Source: Allobosea sp. ASV33
Lineage (GTDB): Bacteria > Pseudomonadota > Alphaproteobacteria > Rhizobiales > Beijerinckiaceae
Assembly (NCBI RefSeq): GCF_016428755.1
Contig: NZ_JAELTI010000023.1
Coordinates: forward strand, 1-60,632
Length of the DNA: 60,632 nucleotides
Reading direction: 5' to 3'
Shown one piece after another: positions 1 to 8,431 of the stretch. The notes below the pieces were generated by a model. The model had not been told where the DNA came from, made no database searches, and saw nothing but the letters and a program-made list of their open reading frames with translations. The stretch's first letter is position 1, and each line of letters opens with the position of its first letter. The translations under genes were made by a program, and so were the position numbers.

Positions 1-2191
1 GGGCCGCATCGATGCGGGCCCAGATCGCACGGCCCGCCGCGTTCGCGGCGTCGTCAGCTCTGCCGTCGAAGCGCTCGCCGACGCGCTGGCGCAGGGTCTG
101 CAACTCGTTCAGACTCTGCAGGACCTGGCCATAGGCTTCGTAGACGGGGGCTCCGGGCTGGTAGATCGGGCCTGTGACGGTCGGTGTAGAGGACGGTGTC
201 GATGGAGTGGCCGGAGTGGACGGCTCGATATAGGCCGAACGCAAGTACCAAGCGCCATCGTTCGGCGTGCTGATGCCGTTCTTCTGCAGGGTATAGGCAT
301 AGGCGCCGGCGACGACGGCCTGCTGACCCTGGAAGACATAATTGCCCTGGAGCGTGAAGACGCCGTTCGAGGCTCCGCCGACGGTGATGATCTTGATGCC
401 TTCGATCGTCGGTGCGCCGCCGCCGCCCTGATTCAGCACCGTCACGGGGGTCGAGCCCGCTGTGTTGCCGGTGATGACGAGGCGGTCGGACGGCGAGGCA
501 TCGCCACCGAGCACGGTTTCGATTTCGAGCCGGCCGCCATTGCCGAGATAATTGCCGTTGATGGTCAACGTACCGATCGAATTGCCTGGTGCGATCGTGC
601 CGCCCGGCTGATTGATCGTCGAGCCGACCGTGCCGATGCCCTGGAGGCGACCGCCGATGACCTCCATCGTCCCGCCGAGGACCCCGTTCACCGCGAGCGT
701 GCCGGCCAATACGCTGCCGGCACCGGTATAGGTCGCGCCGCTGTTGCCGGTCAGCGTCACCTTGCCCAGGCCATCCTTGATCAGCGCGCCCGCGCCGGTG
801 AAGGTAGGAGAGATGCCGATATCATGGCCATCCGTGTCGATGACGGCGCCATTCCCGGTGATGAAGATGGTGCGCGTGTCGAAGCCCCTAAAGAAGGTGG
901 GGTTGTCCGATGTGGCGCGCAGCAAGCCGCCGTCGAAGGTGACGATTGCCGTGCCGTCGCCGCCCCGGATCCCACTGGTTTCGAGAACGCCGCGGCTGCC
1001 CCCGATATCCACCAGGGTCACGTTCCCGCTCGCGCCCGAATTCATGCCGATCAGGACGCCGCCTTCGGCCCTAACCAGTCCACCATCCACCGTCAGCGTG
1101 CCGGTGCCGAAGTTGGCGATGGTCAGGCTGTACGGCGCCATCACCCAGCTTGACCCCACGCCGGTCACGTTCACGCTGCCGGTGCTGCTGGCTCCGATAT
1201 AGCCCTGATTGCTGCGGACACTGGCGCCGTTTTCAATGCGCAAAGTGCCGACGCCAAAGCTGCCGACGCTAAATTGCCCCGCATTCGTCCAGGTTGTGCC
1301 CGGGCCGGTCAGGACGGCATCACCCACCGCCCCATCGCCGACGATGCCATCCGCGCTCGAAATCGTCGCGCCGCCCTCGACACGCAGATTTCCGGCGCCG
1401 TACGTGCCGACGCTCAGTCGCCCGCTATTCTGCCAGGACGAGCCGATCCCGCTGACCAGGGCGCTGCCGATTCCCAGGGTATCACCACCGATATAGCTGG
1501 TCGCGCTAGAGACCCTGCCCCCGGCAAGAATGTTCAGCGCGCCGACACCATTGCTACCAATCAAAAGACTACCGGCGTTGGTCCAGGTTGAAGCGCTGCC
1601 GTTGCTGCCGACGCCCGAGACCGTGACCGTACCCTGGCTGCCGAGATCGCTGGCGATATAGCCGTTCAGGCTGCTGACTTTGCCGCCATCGAGGATGGTC
1701 AGCAAGCCGGTGCCGGACTGCCCGACGACGAGGTCGCCGTTATTGGTCCAGGTCGATGCATTGCCGCTGCCGTCGATGCCTGAAACGGTGACGGTGCCAT
1801 TCCCGGCCACATTATTGCCGATCGTGCCGAGATCATTGGTCACGGTTCCGCCGGCCGTGATGTTGAGCTGTCCGATGCCGGTATCGCCGACGAGAAGATC
1901 CCCGCCGACGGCCCAGTTCGGTGTCTGAGCCGGGCCCGGGTTCAGGTCGCCGCTACCGGTGACCGATTGCGCGCGCGCCGGGAAGCCGGCAGCGCAGAGC
2001 AATGCGGCGATCGCCGTCGACAAAAGCAGCGGCTGGCCGCGGAAGCCGGAAGCGATAGGGTTCGTGGTGGTCCGTCTCGACACGTTTTCCAGCCCCCCGG
2101 CCGTGATGTCACCCTTGATCGTCCGATTCATCGCGTGGCGGTGGCTCCACGGACAATCCTGCTTCAAGCGAATCGACGCTACCGGCTTCAT
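1..2191 (-). CDS. Autotransporter (type V secretion) with T5SS/PEP-CTERM-type repeats, partial
   Basis: An open frame runs without a stop from 2191 to the left edge (about 730 residues), so the C-terminus is missing. It has a long N-terminal export signal: an Arg-containing stretch, then LLLSTAIAALLCAAGFPARAQ. Next come six tandem repeats of about 50 residues, with the pattern VG..G.G.L.I..GG.V....IG...G.G.V.VSG.GS.W.N.G, matching the T5SS/PEP-CTERM-associated repeat. Then follow Gly/Thr-rich beta-strand segments typical of autotransporter passengers (GVLGGTMEVIGGRLQG, GTIAPGNSIGTLTING), a Pro/Thr/Ser linker, and the likely start of the barrel (GERFDGRADDAANAAGRAIW). I infer a surface adhesin-like beta-helix passenger. 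The first ATG after an in-frame stop is 2191; an in-frame ATG at 2131 is an alternative, and neither has a clear Shine-Dalgarno. A possible -10 (TATATT) lies at 2218-2223. Confidence 0.85.
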   Translation of the reverse strand, partial: MKPVASIRLKQDCPWSHRHAMNRTIKGDITAGGLENVSRRTTTNPIASGFRGQPLLLSTAIAALLCAAGFPARAQSVTGSGDLNPGPAQTPNWAVGGDLLVGDTGIGQLNITAGGTVTNDLGTIGNNVAGNGTVTVSGIDGSGNASTWTNNGDLVVGQSGTGLLTILDGGKVSSLNGYIASDLGSQGTVTVSGVGSNGSASTWTNAGSLLIGSNGVGALNILAGGRVSSATSYIGGDTLGIGSALVSGIGSSWQNSGRLSVGTYGAGNLRVEGGATISSADGIVGDGAVGDAVLTGPGTTWTNAGQFSVGSFGVGTLRIENGASVRSNQGYIGASSTGSVNVTGVGSSWVMAPYSLTIANFGTGTLTVDGGLVRAEGGVLIGMNSGASGNVTLVDIGGSRGVLETSGIRGGDGTAIVTFDGGLLRATSDNPTFFRGFDTRTIFITGNGAVIDTDGHDIGISPTFTGAGALIKDGLGKVTLTGNSGATYTGAGSVLAGTLAVNGVLGGTMEVIGGRLQGIGTVGSTINQPGGTIAPGNSIGTLTINGNYLGNGGRLEIETVLGGDASPSDRLVITGNTAGSTPVTVLNQGGGGAPTIEGIKIITVGGASNGVFTLQGNYVFQGQQAVVAGAYAYTLQKNGISTPNDGAWYLRSAYIEPSTPATPSTPSSTPTVTGPIYQPGAPVYEAYGQVLQSLNELQTLRQRVGERFDGRADDAANAAGRAIWARIDAA

Positions 2192-2275
2192 AATTTGAAG
2201 TTCAATAGTTAATCGTCAATATAAAGGGCGGCTTATCTGTATCGATTGTTGGTCCCAGATAGCAGCCGAACGCCC

Positions 2276-3049
2276 TCACTTGGTGGTGTAGCCGCCGTTG
2301 ACGAGGATGGTCTGCCCGGTCATCCACCAGCCATCCGAGACGAGAAAGCGGATGAAGGGGACGATGTCCTCGATGTCGGTGAGGCCTGTCCTGGTGAACT
2401 TCGACAGAGCTGCCGCCGCCTTGTGATAGGCTTGAGCGTCAGCGCCTTCCGCCGGGTAGAAGAACGGCGTGTCCATCGGGCCCGGGCCGATGGCGGTCAC
2501 CGAGATGCCCCGCTCGCCGAACTCCTTCGAAGCGGCGCGGGTGAAATGCTCGACCGGCGCCTTCGTGCCGGCATAGGCGGCATAGAAGGGCGTGTAGGCG
2601 CCAAGCAACGAGGTCACGAGCGTGCAGATCTTGCCGTTGTCGTTGACGTGCTTGCCGGCCTCCTTGAGGAAGAAGAAGGCGGATTTCGAGTTCACCGCCG
2701 TCATTTCGTCGTATTCGGCCTCGGTGATCTCGACGAAGGGCTTCTTCAGAACCTTGCCGACCGTGTTGATGGCGATGTCCGGCTTGCCGACGGCAGCGAT
2801 TGTGTCTGCGAAGAGCTTTTCGACGGCAACGGCCGTGGTCAGGTCGGCCTGAAGCGCGACGGCCCACGCACCGGCGGCCTTGATCGCCGCAACCGTATCA
2901 TCCGCCGCGGGTTTGGTCGCGCTCGTGTTGTAGTGGATCGCCACGGCCCTTGCGCCATGCTCGGCCAGATCACGGGCCAGCAGCCCGCCGAGGTTCTTCG
3001 CCCCGCCAGCAATGAGAACCGTCTTACCTTTGATGCCGTGATCGAGCAT
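2276..3049 (-). CDS. SDR family oxidoreductase
   Basis: A 257-residue short-chain dehydrogenase/reductase, the normal length for a classical SDR. The N-terminal nucleotide-binding turn is GGAKNLGG (about 15-22), a variant of TGxxxGIG. The usual NAG motif is INTVG. The catalytic set is visible as Asn120, Ser147, Tyr159 and Lys163 (YAGTK). The C-terminus (WWMTGQTILVNGGY) is the usual FabG-like ending that closes the pocket. Substrate cannot be read from sequence. The start at 3049 has GGAGAC upstream. The gene lies 84 bp upstream of the autotransporter on the same strand, and nothing suggests a shared function. Confidence 0.88.
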   Translation of the reverse strand: MLDHGIKGKTVLIAGGAKNLGGLLARDLAEHGARAVAIHYNTSATKPAADDTVAAIKAAGAWAVALQADLTTAVAVEKLFADTIAAVGKPDIAINTVGKVLKKPFVEITEAEYDEMTAVNSKSAFFFLKEAGKHVNDNGKICTLVTSLLGAYTPFYAAYAGTKAPVEHFTRAASKEFGERGISVTAIGPGPMDTPFFYPAEGADAQAYHKAAAALSKFTRTGLTDIEDIVPFIRFLVSDGWWMTGQTILVNGGYTTK

Positions 3050-3218
3050 GTTCCGTCTCCGCTGGTCGCTGCTGTCAAAACGCGACCCTCGACGGAACTG
3101 ATCACGGTTTGAACGCCTGACCAGAGCAGCGACAGTCTCTGCTCCTGACTCCCCTTGACGGAATGCGCTTTCTGGATTCCGGCCCCGAGATACCGGGATT
3201 CGTGGCTATCCGGCTCTT

Positions 3219-4868
3219 TCAGGAGTCGATGCGAGTATCGGTCACCGCGAACCCGGCCTTGTCCAGGCCCTCCACGATATGGGCGATGTAATCTTCCTGG
3301 AACTTGCGCCCGCGCCAATCCAAATAGAATTCGGTGGCGTAGTGGGGCCTCAAACGGCGCAGGATTTGAAGATGCGTCTCTGCTTTGGCTGTGGCGCCGA
3401 GCTGCCCGCAGACAGCGGCCAGCATCACATGCATGAAATAATACTTCTCATCGATGCTGAGGTTCGAGGCCAGCCACAAGGCGCCCTCGTAGTCGCGCTG
3501 GCGATAGAGCTCCAGGATCGGGACACCGTATGACATCGCCGGATGGTAGTGCTCGCGCACGTTCGCAAGCCGCACGAGTTCGGCTCCCTCCGCATAGCGC
3601 CCCATGACATAGAGCCGATTGCCTAGCGTCAATTGATGCTCGCCGGATCCCGGGTTCAGGGTTATGGCCCGGCGCCCGGCCCTTTCGAATTCCTCGAACT
3701 TCCCCATGGCGAACAGCACCGTCGAGCGCATGCTATGAGCCAGAGCCGAGTGCGGCGCGACGCGAATGGCCTCGTCGGCCATGTCCAGAGCTTCCTGCAG
3801 GATCCTGCCGCTCTCGGCCGGCCGGGCGTAGAGACCGCGAATCTCGTTCATCTGGATATAGGACAGCATCGCCCAAGCGTCCGAATAGAACGGCTCCGCC
3901 CTGACCGCGGCCTCGAGGCATGTCCGGATATCCTTCTGCTCCGTATCGTCGAGGTTCGCCAGGTAAGTGACGGCGTGCACGACACAGCTATAGGCATCCT
4001 GGTGCTTGTCCGGATGGAGCTTGCGCTCGTTCACGTTGACGATGCCCCAGCGCTGCCCGATCGCCCGCGCGACGTCTTCGCCGACGATCTTCTCCGCCGC
4101 CATCATCGAGGACGCTCCGGCGGATTCGATTTTCTCGCGCGACGCCAGAATGAGACCCGACCGGTGCTCGCTCAGCATCCATTGGCATCGCAGCACGCGA
4201 TCCTCGACGTCGGCGGCAATGTCGAGGACATAGATGCTGCCCGCCCCGCCGGGACGCAGCGACGCGACGAGATCCTCGAACGATTTATGAGGCTCGAGAC
4301 CGGCGATCCGCAGGCCGTGATAGGGAACGAGAGCAGCAACGACCGAGCGGATCATGCGAGAAGATGCCTCGCTAGGTGTCCCGCCGGCCGCTGCCCTGAT
4401 CACGATGATCGGGATCCTGTGCTCGGGGCCTGGCCGGGCTTCTCCCGGCTGCGCCGGCGCGGCGATCGGGCGAAGCCCCGCCCGGACCAATGTCTCGTCG
4501 CTGCCCGAAGACCCCGCCACTTTTCCCGGGCGCCGGGCGAAGCGCGGTCCGTATCCGCCAACGGGCAGCTGGATCGTCACGCTCTCGGCGGCGCCATCAA
4601 CAGCGTAGTAAAGCGCCAGCGCCGAACGCAGGCGGGTTGCCTCGTTGCGAACGACGGCATCCTTGGCGGGGTCGAAATCGACACCCCTGCCAAAGACGTC
4701 CACAGCGATCGTATAGGCCTTTAGTTGGGCGCTTTGTCCCGCGATGGCCTTTTCGACGACATAGCGGAGGAAGCGCGCGCCTCGTGCTGAAATCCGAGTG
4801 CCCGGCGCATTCAACAGATTGTCGAGCGCCGATGCGATTTCGCTCTCTTCAACGCCGTCGATAGGCAT
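3219..4868 (-). CDS. TPR-repeat protein with adenylate-cyclase-associated N-terminal module
   Basis: A 549-residue soluble protein. Residues about 10-110 form a module seen at the N-terminus of rhizobial proteins loosely annotated 'adenylate cyclase'; key pieces are RFLRYVVEKAI, LKAYTIAVDVFGR, FDPAKDAVVRNEATRLRSAL and LPVGGYGPRF. A central alpha/beta part (about 165-290) resembles the TolB/FlgO-like domain of CadC-type signalling proteins. Residues about 320-480 contain tetratricopeptide-like helical pairs (ALDMADEAIRVAPHSALAH, AGRRAITLNPGSGEHQLTLG). No nucleotide cyclase catalytic domain and no transmembrane segment is visible. I infer a regulatory or scaffold role. The only near neighbour is the SDR gene downstream, 169 bp away. 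Confidence 0.7.
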   Translation of the reverse strand: MPIDGVEESEIASALDNLLNAPGTRISARGARFLRYVVEKAIAGQSAQLKAYTIAVDVFGRGVDFDPAKDAVVRNEATRLRSALALYYAVDGAAESVTIQLPVGGYGPRFARRPGKVAGSSGSDETLVRAGLRPIAAPAQPGEARPGPEHRIPIIVIRAAAGGTPSEASSRMIRSVVAALVPYHGLRIAGLEPHKSFEDLVASLRPGGAGSIYVLDIAADVEDRVLRCQWMLSEHRSGLILASREKIESAGASSMMAAEKIVGEDVARAIGQRWGIVNVNERKLHPDKHQDAYSCVVHAVTYLANLDDTEQKDIRTCLEAAVRAEPFYSDAWAMLSYIQMNEIRGLYARPAESGRILQEALDMADEAIRVAPHSALAHSMRSTVLFAMGKFEEFERAGRRAITLNPGSGEHQLTLGNRLYVMGRYAEGAELVRLANVREHYHPAMSYGVPILELYRQRDYEGALWLASNLSIDEKYYFMHVMLAAVCGQLGATAKAETHLQILRRLRPHYATEFYLDWRGRKFQEDYIAHIVEGLDKAGFAVTDTRIDS

Positions 4869-5265
4869 ATCGCTGCCGAACCCACCCTACCCATGCACCT
4901 GACGTGCAGGGAGCCAATGGCACGGATCCAGCTCCTTCGCCTGACCGCGCCTCGTTTCACAGCAGCATAACGCCAGGCATTCCACAATCGCCCCTTGAGA
5001 CTCTCGCGATTTTCTCGCGATCCTTGGTGCGTTCCAAGGGCCGACGGTCGTTGATGGTCCTGGCGCCGAGATGGACATGGTTCGCAGCGTGATCGGCCAT
5101 GCCCTGGCCAAACCGACGGCGCCGATCTTCACGCGCCGCAATCGGCAATAGGAGGAAGACCGCACTGCGCGGCGAGCCGAACAACCCCTGAACAGGGATT
5201 GGGGAAGCGGGGAACGCGCGCTTGATGGCGGGCCATCGTAACGGGCTGACGTTCCAAGAGATTTT
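4869..5265. other. Intergenic region without a recognisable gene
   Basis: About 400 bp between the TPR gene and tRNA-Gly. Short open frames exist on both strands, but none has a recognisable product, a good ribosome-binding site or family-like composition. No terminator or repeat of the CGTCAT family is evident. Confidence 0.5.
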
Positions 5266-5340
5266 TGGAGCGGGCGATCGGGATCGAACCGACGACATTC
5301 AGCTTGGGAAGCTGACGTTCTACCACTGAACTACGCCCGC
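5266..5340 (-). tRNA. tRNA-Gly, anticodon CCC
   Basis: The minus strand folds as a complete cloverleaf. The acceptor stem is GCGGGCG/CGCCCGC, followed by discriminator T and an encoded CCA. The D arm is GTTCAGTGGTAGAAC. The anticodon stem is TCAGC/GCTGA around loop TTCCCAA (anticodon CCC). The T arm is GTCGGTTCGATCCCGAT. It reads GGG glycine codons and stands alone between the TPR gene and dcd. Confidence 0.95.
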
Positions 5341-5463
5341 ATGCCCTTCACGCTGCAAAGCAACGCGCGGCAGGCCCGCGTTCATAGCGGGTCCGAAGGC
5401 GGGTGTCATCCGGGAATCGCGAGCCGCCCCACCGATTGCGGGAAGGCCGGAGCGGGCGTCTGC

Positions 5464-6552
5464 CTAGCTCTTGAAGTGCTTGGAGAGCTTCAGGGCCTGG
5501 CCCTGGTAGTTCGACTTCAGGTCGGCGCCGTAGAGCGCATCGGGGCGGGCCGCCATGCTCTCATAGACCAGGCGGCCGACGATCTGGCCGTCCTCGATGA
5601 TGAAGGGCACGTCGCGGGAGCGGACCTCGAGTACGGCGCGGGCGCCCTGACCGCCGGCGGCGCGATGGCCGAAACCGGGATCGAAAAAGCCGGCATAATG
5701 CACGCGGAACTCGCCGACCAGCGCATCGAACGGCGTCATCTCGGCAGCGTAGTCCGGCGGAACATGCACCGCCTCCTTGGAGGCGAGAATGTAGAACTGG
5801 CCGGGATCGAGGATCATGCTGCCCGAGCCGTCGTCATGGATCGGCTCCCAGAAATCGGCGGGGCGATAGGCACCGACGCGGTCGACATCGATCAGCGCCG
5901 TGTGATGCTTGCCGCGGTAGCCGAGCAGGCCGTCGAAGCCCGAGAGATCAACGCTGACGGCGACGCCGCCCTGGAAGGAGGGCTCGGCCGCGCTGACCAG
6001 CGTCTCGCGCTGGTGGATTTCGCCGAGCGCGCGGTCGTCGAGCCGGGTCTCGCCGGCGCGGAAGCGGATCTGCGAGAGGCGCGAGCCGGAGCGGACCAGA
6101 ACCGGGAAGGTGCGCGGCGAGATCTCGATGAAGAGCGGCCCTTCATAACCGTCCTCGACCAGATCGAACTCGCGGGCGCGATCGGTGATGACGCGGGTGA
6201 AGACGTCGAGCCGGCCGGTCGAGCTCTTCGGATTGGCAGCGGCGCGCAGACCCTTGGGCAGGCGCAGCCCTTCCATCAGTTCGGCGATATAGACGCAATC
6301 GGTCTCGAGCACCGCGCCCTGCGTCAGGTCGATCTCGTGCAGCGAGAGGTCCTCGATGCGGCTATGCACCGTGCGGTCGGGACCGGGCAGGAACGAGGCA
6401 CGGACGCGATAGGCCCGCGCGCCCAGGCGCAGATCGAGGCTCGCGGGCTGGATCTGCCCCTCGGCCGGGGGCCGGGCGAGCGTGATCGCTCCCGCCTCGA
6501 TGAAGGCGCGGATGGAGCTGTCGGGCTGGATGCCGGGCTTGAAGGTCAGCAT
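5464..6552 (-). CDS. dcd: dCTP deaminase, double-length (2'-deoxycytidine 5'-triphosphate deaminase)
   Basis: A 362-residue protein matching the long alphaproteobacterial form of dCTP deaminase, about twice the enterobacterial Dcd (about 190 aa). The N-terminal half has QPASLDLRLGARAYRV and a Ser/Arg-containing segment (NPKSSTGRLDVFTRVI), both hallmarks of the Dcd/dUTPase fold. The second half repeats the fold with a degenerate copy (FRVHYAGFFDPGFGH, LEVRSRDVPFIIEDGQ). Dcd converts dCTP to dUTP for thymidylate synthesis. The start is ATG at 6552. The gene sits between tRNA-Gly and the divergent apaG. The call is from family recognition; which half is catalytic is inferred, with the first half carrying the better motif. 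Confidence 0.88.
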   Translation of the reverse strand: MLTFKPGIQPDSSIRAFIEAGAITLARPPAEGQIQPASLDLRLGARAYRVRASFLPGPDRTVHSRIEDLSLHEIDLTQGAVLETDCVYIAELMEGLRLPKGLRAAANPKSSTGRLDVFTRVITDRAREFDLVEDGYEGPLFIEISPRTFPVLVRSGSRLSQIRFRAGETRLDDRALGEIHQRETLVSAAEPSFQGGVAVSVDLSGFDGLLGYRGKHHTALIDVDRVGAYRPADFWEPIHDDGSGSMILDPGQFYILASKEAVHVPPDYAAEMTPFDALVGEFRVHYAGFFDPGFGHRAAGGQGARAVLEVRSRDVPFIIEDGQIVGRLVYESMAARPDALYGADLKSNYQGQALKLSKHFKS

Positions 6553-6745
6553 GCGCGTTCCGCTGGGGATAATCGATCATAGCTAGCGAAGCGGGCTCCC
6601 GAGGCCAAGCATGCCGGCAGCAGGGCATGCGCACGCCGAGGGGTTGTCCACGCCAGAATGGCCCGCCACCACATTGACGCTGGCGCCGGCTGGCCGATAA
6701 CACATCACAGCGGCAAAGCCGCGACCGGCCAAGGCGGAGCCTTCG

Positions 6746-7138
6746 ATGTACCAGGCCCAGACGCATGGCGTGCGTGTCACCGTGGCGCCGCGTTTCATGG
6801 ATGCGGAATCCTCGCATGCGCAGGGCCGCTATTTCTGGGCCTATCAGATCGAGATCGTGAATCTCTCGACACAGACCGTGCAGTTGATGACCCGGCACTG
6901 GTTCATCACCGACGGGCGCGGCGAGGTTCATGAAGTCCGCGGCGAGGGCGTCGTCGGCAAGCAGCCGGTGCTGCGGCCGGGCGAGAGCTTCAACTACACC
7001 TCGGGCTGCCCGCTGACGACGCCGGATGGTTCGATGCACGGTTTCTACGCCATGCAGGATGAGAGCGGCACGATCTTCGATGTCGAGGTGCCGCTCTTCC
7101 CGCTCGATTCCCCCTATGTGAAGAAGGTTCTGCATTGA
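6746..7138 (+). CDS. apaG: Co2+/Mg2+ efflux protein ApaG
   Basis: 130 residues, the standard ApaG (DUF525) length, forming a single fibronectin-III-like beta-sandwich. Family signatures are FWAYQIEIVNLSTQTVQLMTRHW, split here by normal spacing, then GEGVVGKQPVLRPGE, YTSGCPLTTPDGSMHG and the acidic/hydrophobic end. The role is poorly defined: E. coli apaG mutants show cobalt and magnesium phenotypes. The start at ATG 6746 is preceded by GGCGGAG. Its stop overlaps the TTG start of argE by four bases, so the two are probably translationally coupled. Confidence 0.93.
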   Translation: MYQAQTHGVRVTVAPRFMDAESSHAQGRYFWAYQIEIVNLSTQTVQLMTRHWFITDGRGEVHEVRGEGVVGKQPVLRPGESFNYTSGCPLTTPDGSMHGFYAMQDESGTIFDVEVPLFPLDSPYVKKVLH

Positions 7139-8313
7139 CCGCCTCCGTTCAAGCCGGGCAGCGCTACACGCCGCTCGAAATGCTCGCCCGCCTCGTCGCC
7201 TTCGACACCGTGAGCGACAAGTCCAACCTGCCGCTGATCGACTTCGTCGAGGATTACCTCGCCGGCTGGGGCGTCTCCTCCGTGCGCTTCCCCAATGAGA
7301 CCGGCGACAAGACAGCGCTGTTCGCCACCGTCGGCCCGCAGGATCGCGGCGGCATCGTTCTATCCGGCCATACGGACGTGGTGCCGGTGGCCGGCCAGGC
7401 CTGGAGCCGCGACCCGTTCACGCTGCATGTCGAGGATGGCAAGGCCTATGGCCGCGGCGCCGTCGACATGAAGGCGTTCCTCGCGTTGGGGCTCGCCCTG
7501 GTGCCGGATTTTCTGGCGGCCAATCTCAAGACGCCGATCCATCTCTTCCTGTCCTATGACGAGGAGGTGACCTGCCTCGGCGTGGTCGACGGCATCGCCG
7601 CCATGGGCAAGACGCTGCCGCGGCCCCGCGCCGTCATCGTCGGCGAGCCGACCATGCTCGACATCTGCGACGCGCATAAGGGCGTGCGGACCTTCCAGAC
7701 GGTGGTGAAGGGCTTCGCGGCCCATTCCTCCAAGCCGCAGCTCGGCGCCAGCGCCGTCCATGCCGGCGCCCTGCTCGCCGCCGAACTCGACCATATGGCC
7801 GAGGATGCCAAGACACGTCCGGACCCGAGCGGTCGCTTCGATCCGCCCTATGACACCATCCATATCGGCACCTTCCATGGCGGCATCGCCCGCAACATCC
7901 TGGCCGATCGCAGCGAACTCCTCTGGGAGATCCGGACGGTTCCGAGCTCCGACCCCGAGGCCGGCCCGGCTCGTTTCGCCGAGACGGCCGACAAGGTTCT
8001 GGCGCGGATGCGTTCGACCGCGCCGAGTTCCGCGATCGAGACGCAGATGACTTCGGACGTGCCGGGTCTGGCGCCCGATCCGGGCTCGGAGGCCGAGCGG
8101 CTCGCCATGCGGCTCTCCGGCCGCAACCACACGATCGCCGTCGCCTATGCGACCGAGGCCGGGCATTTCCAGCAGGCGGGGCTTCCGACCGTGGTCTGCG
8201 GCCCCGGCTCAATCGACCAGGCGCATCAGCCGGACGAGTACATCACGCTGGAGCAATTGGCGGCAGGCGAGGCCTTCATGCGCAAGCTGATAGCGGAGTG
8301 CCAGGCGGGGTAG
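7135..8313 (+). CDS. argE: Acetylornithine deacetylase
   Basis: 392 residues, an M20 family metallohydrolase that removes the acetyl group from N-acetylornithine in arginine synthesis. Metal-site motifs are clear: SGHTDVVPV (His79, Asp81), RGAVDMKAFLAL (Asp111) and SYDEEVTCLG (Glu143/144, general base and ligand). The lid/dimerisation domain lies at about 180-290 (FAAHSSKPQLGASAVH, GGIARNILAD). The start codon is TTG at 7135, inside the TTGA overlap with the apaG stop; the protein begins exactly where family members do. Because argF and argD are close by, the region is an arginine-synthesis neighbourhood, although on the opposite strand. The 3' end is followed by an intergenic repeat element. 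Confidence 0.92.
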   Translation: MTASVQAGQRYTPLEMLARLVAFDTVSDKSNLPLIDFVEDYLAGWGVSSVRFPNETGDKTALFATVGPQDRGGIVLSGHTDVVPVAGQAWSRDPFTLHVEDGKAYGRGAVDMKAFLALGLALVPDFLAANLKTPIHLFLSYDEEVTCLGVVDGIAAMGKTLPRPRAVIVGEPTMLDICDAHKGVRTFQTVVKGFAAHSSKPQLGASAVHAGALLAAELDHMAEDAKTRPDPSGRFDPPYDTIHIGTFHGGIARNILADRSELLWEIRTVPSSDPEAGPARFAETADKVLARMRSTAPSSAIETQMTSDVPGLAPDPGSEAERLAMRLSGRNHTIAVAYATEAGHFQQAGLPTVVCGPGSIDQAHQPDEYITLEQLAAGEAFMRKLIAECQAG

Positions 8314-8320
8314 CTTCAAG

Positions 8321-8424
8321 CGTCATGCTCGGGCTTGACCCGAGCATCTCTTGACGAGGGAGGCTCCCGCGCCTTTCTGGCATGAGATTCCCGGGTCGCC
8401 ACTTCGCGGCGCCCGAGAATGACG
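8321..8424. repeat. Intergenic CGTCAT-family inverted-repeat element, copy A
   Basis: A 104 bp element with near-perfect terminal inverted repeats: CGTCATGCTCGGGC at the left and the complement of CGTCATTCTCGGGC at the right. The left end forms a hairpin (GCTCGGGCTTGACCCGAGC). It fills the gap between the convergent 3' ends of argE and hslO. The same architecture recurs at 12780, 15139, 30408, 33235 and 42699. Confidence 0.75.
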
Positions 8425-8431
8425 GAGGAGC

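Noticed and set aside
1..2191. Frameshift in the autotransporter, suggested by the many short open frames on the + strand here
   Set aside because: Checking the minus frame at about 2131, 1495, 802 and 19 shows a single continuous reading frame with sensible repeats.
5341..6582. A 413-codon + strand open frame antisense to dcd
   Set aside because: The minus-strand dcd product is clearly recognisable, and the + frame begins inside the tRNA flank with low-complexity sequence.
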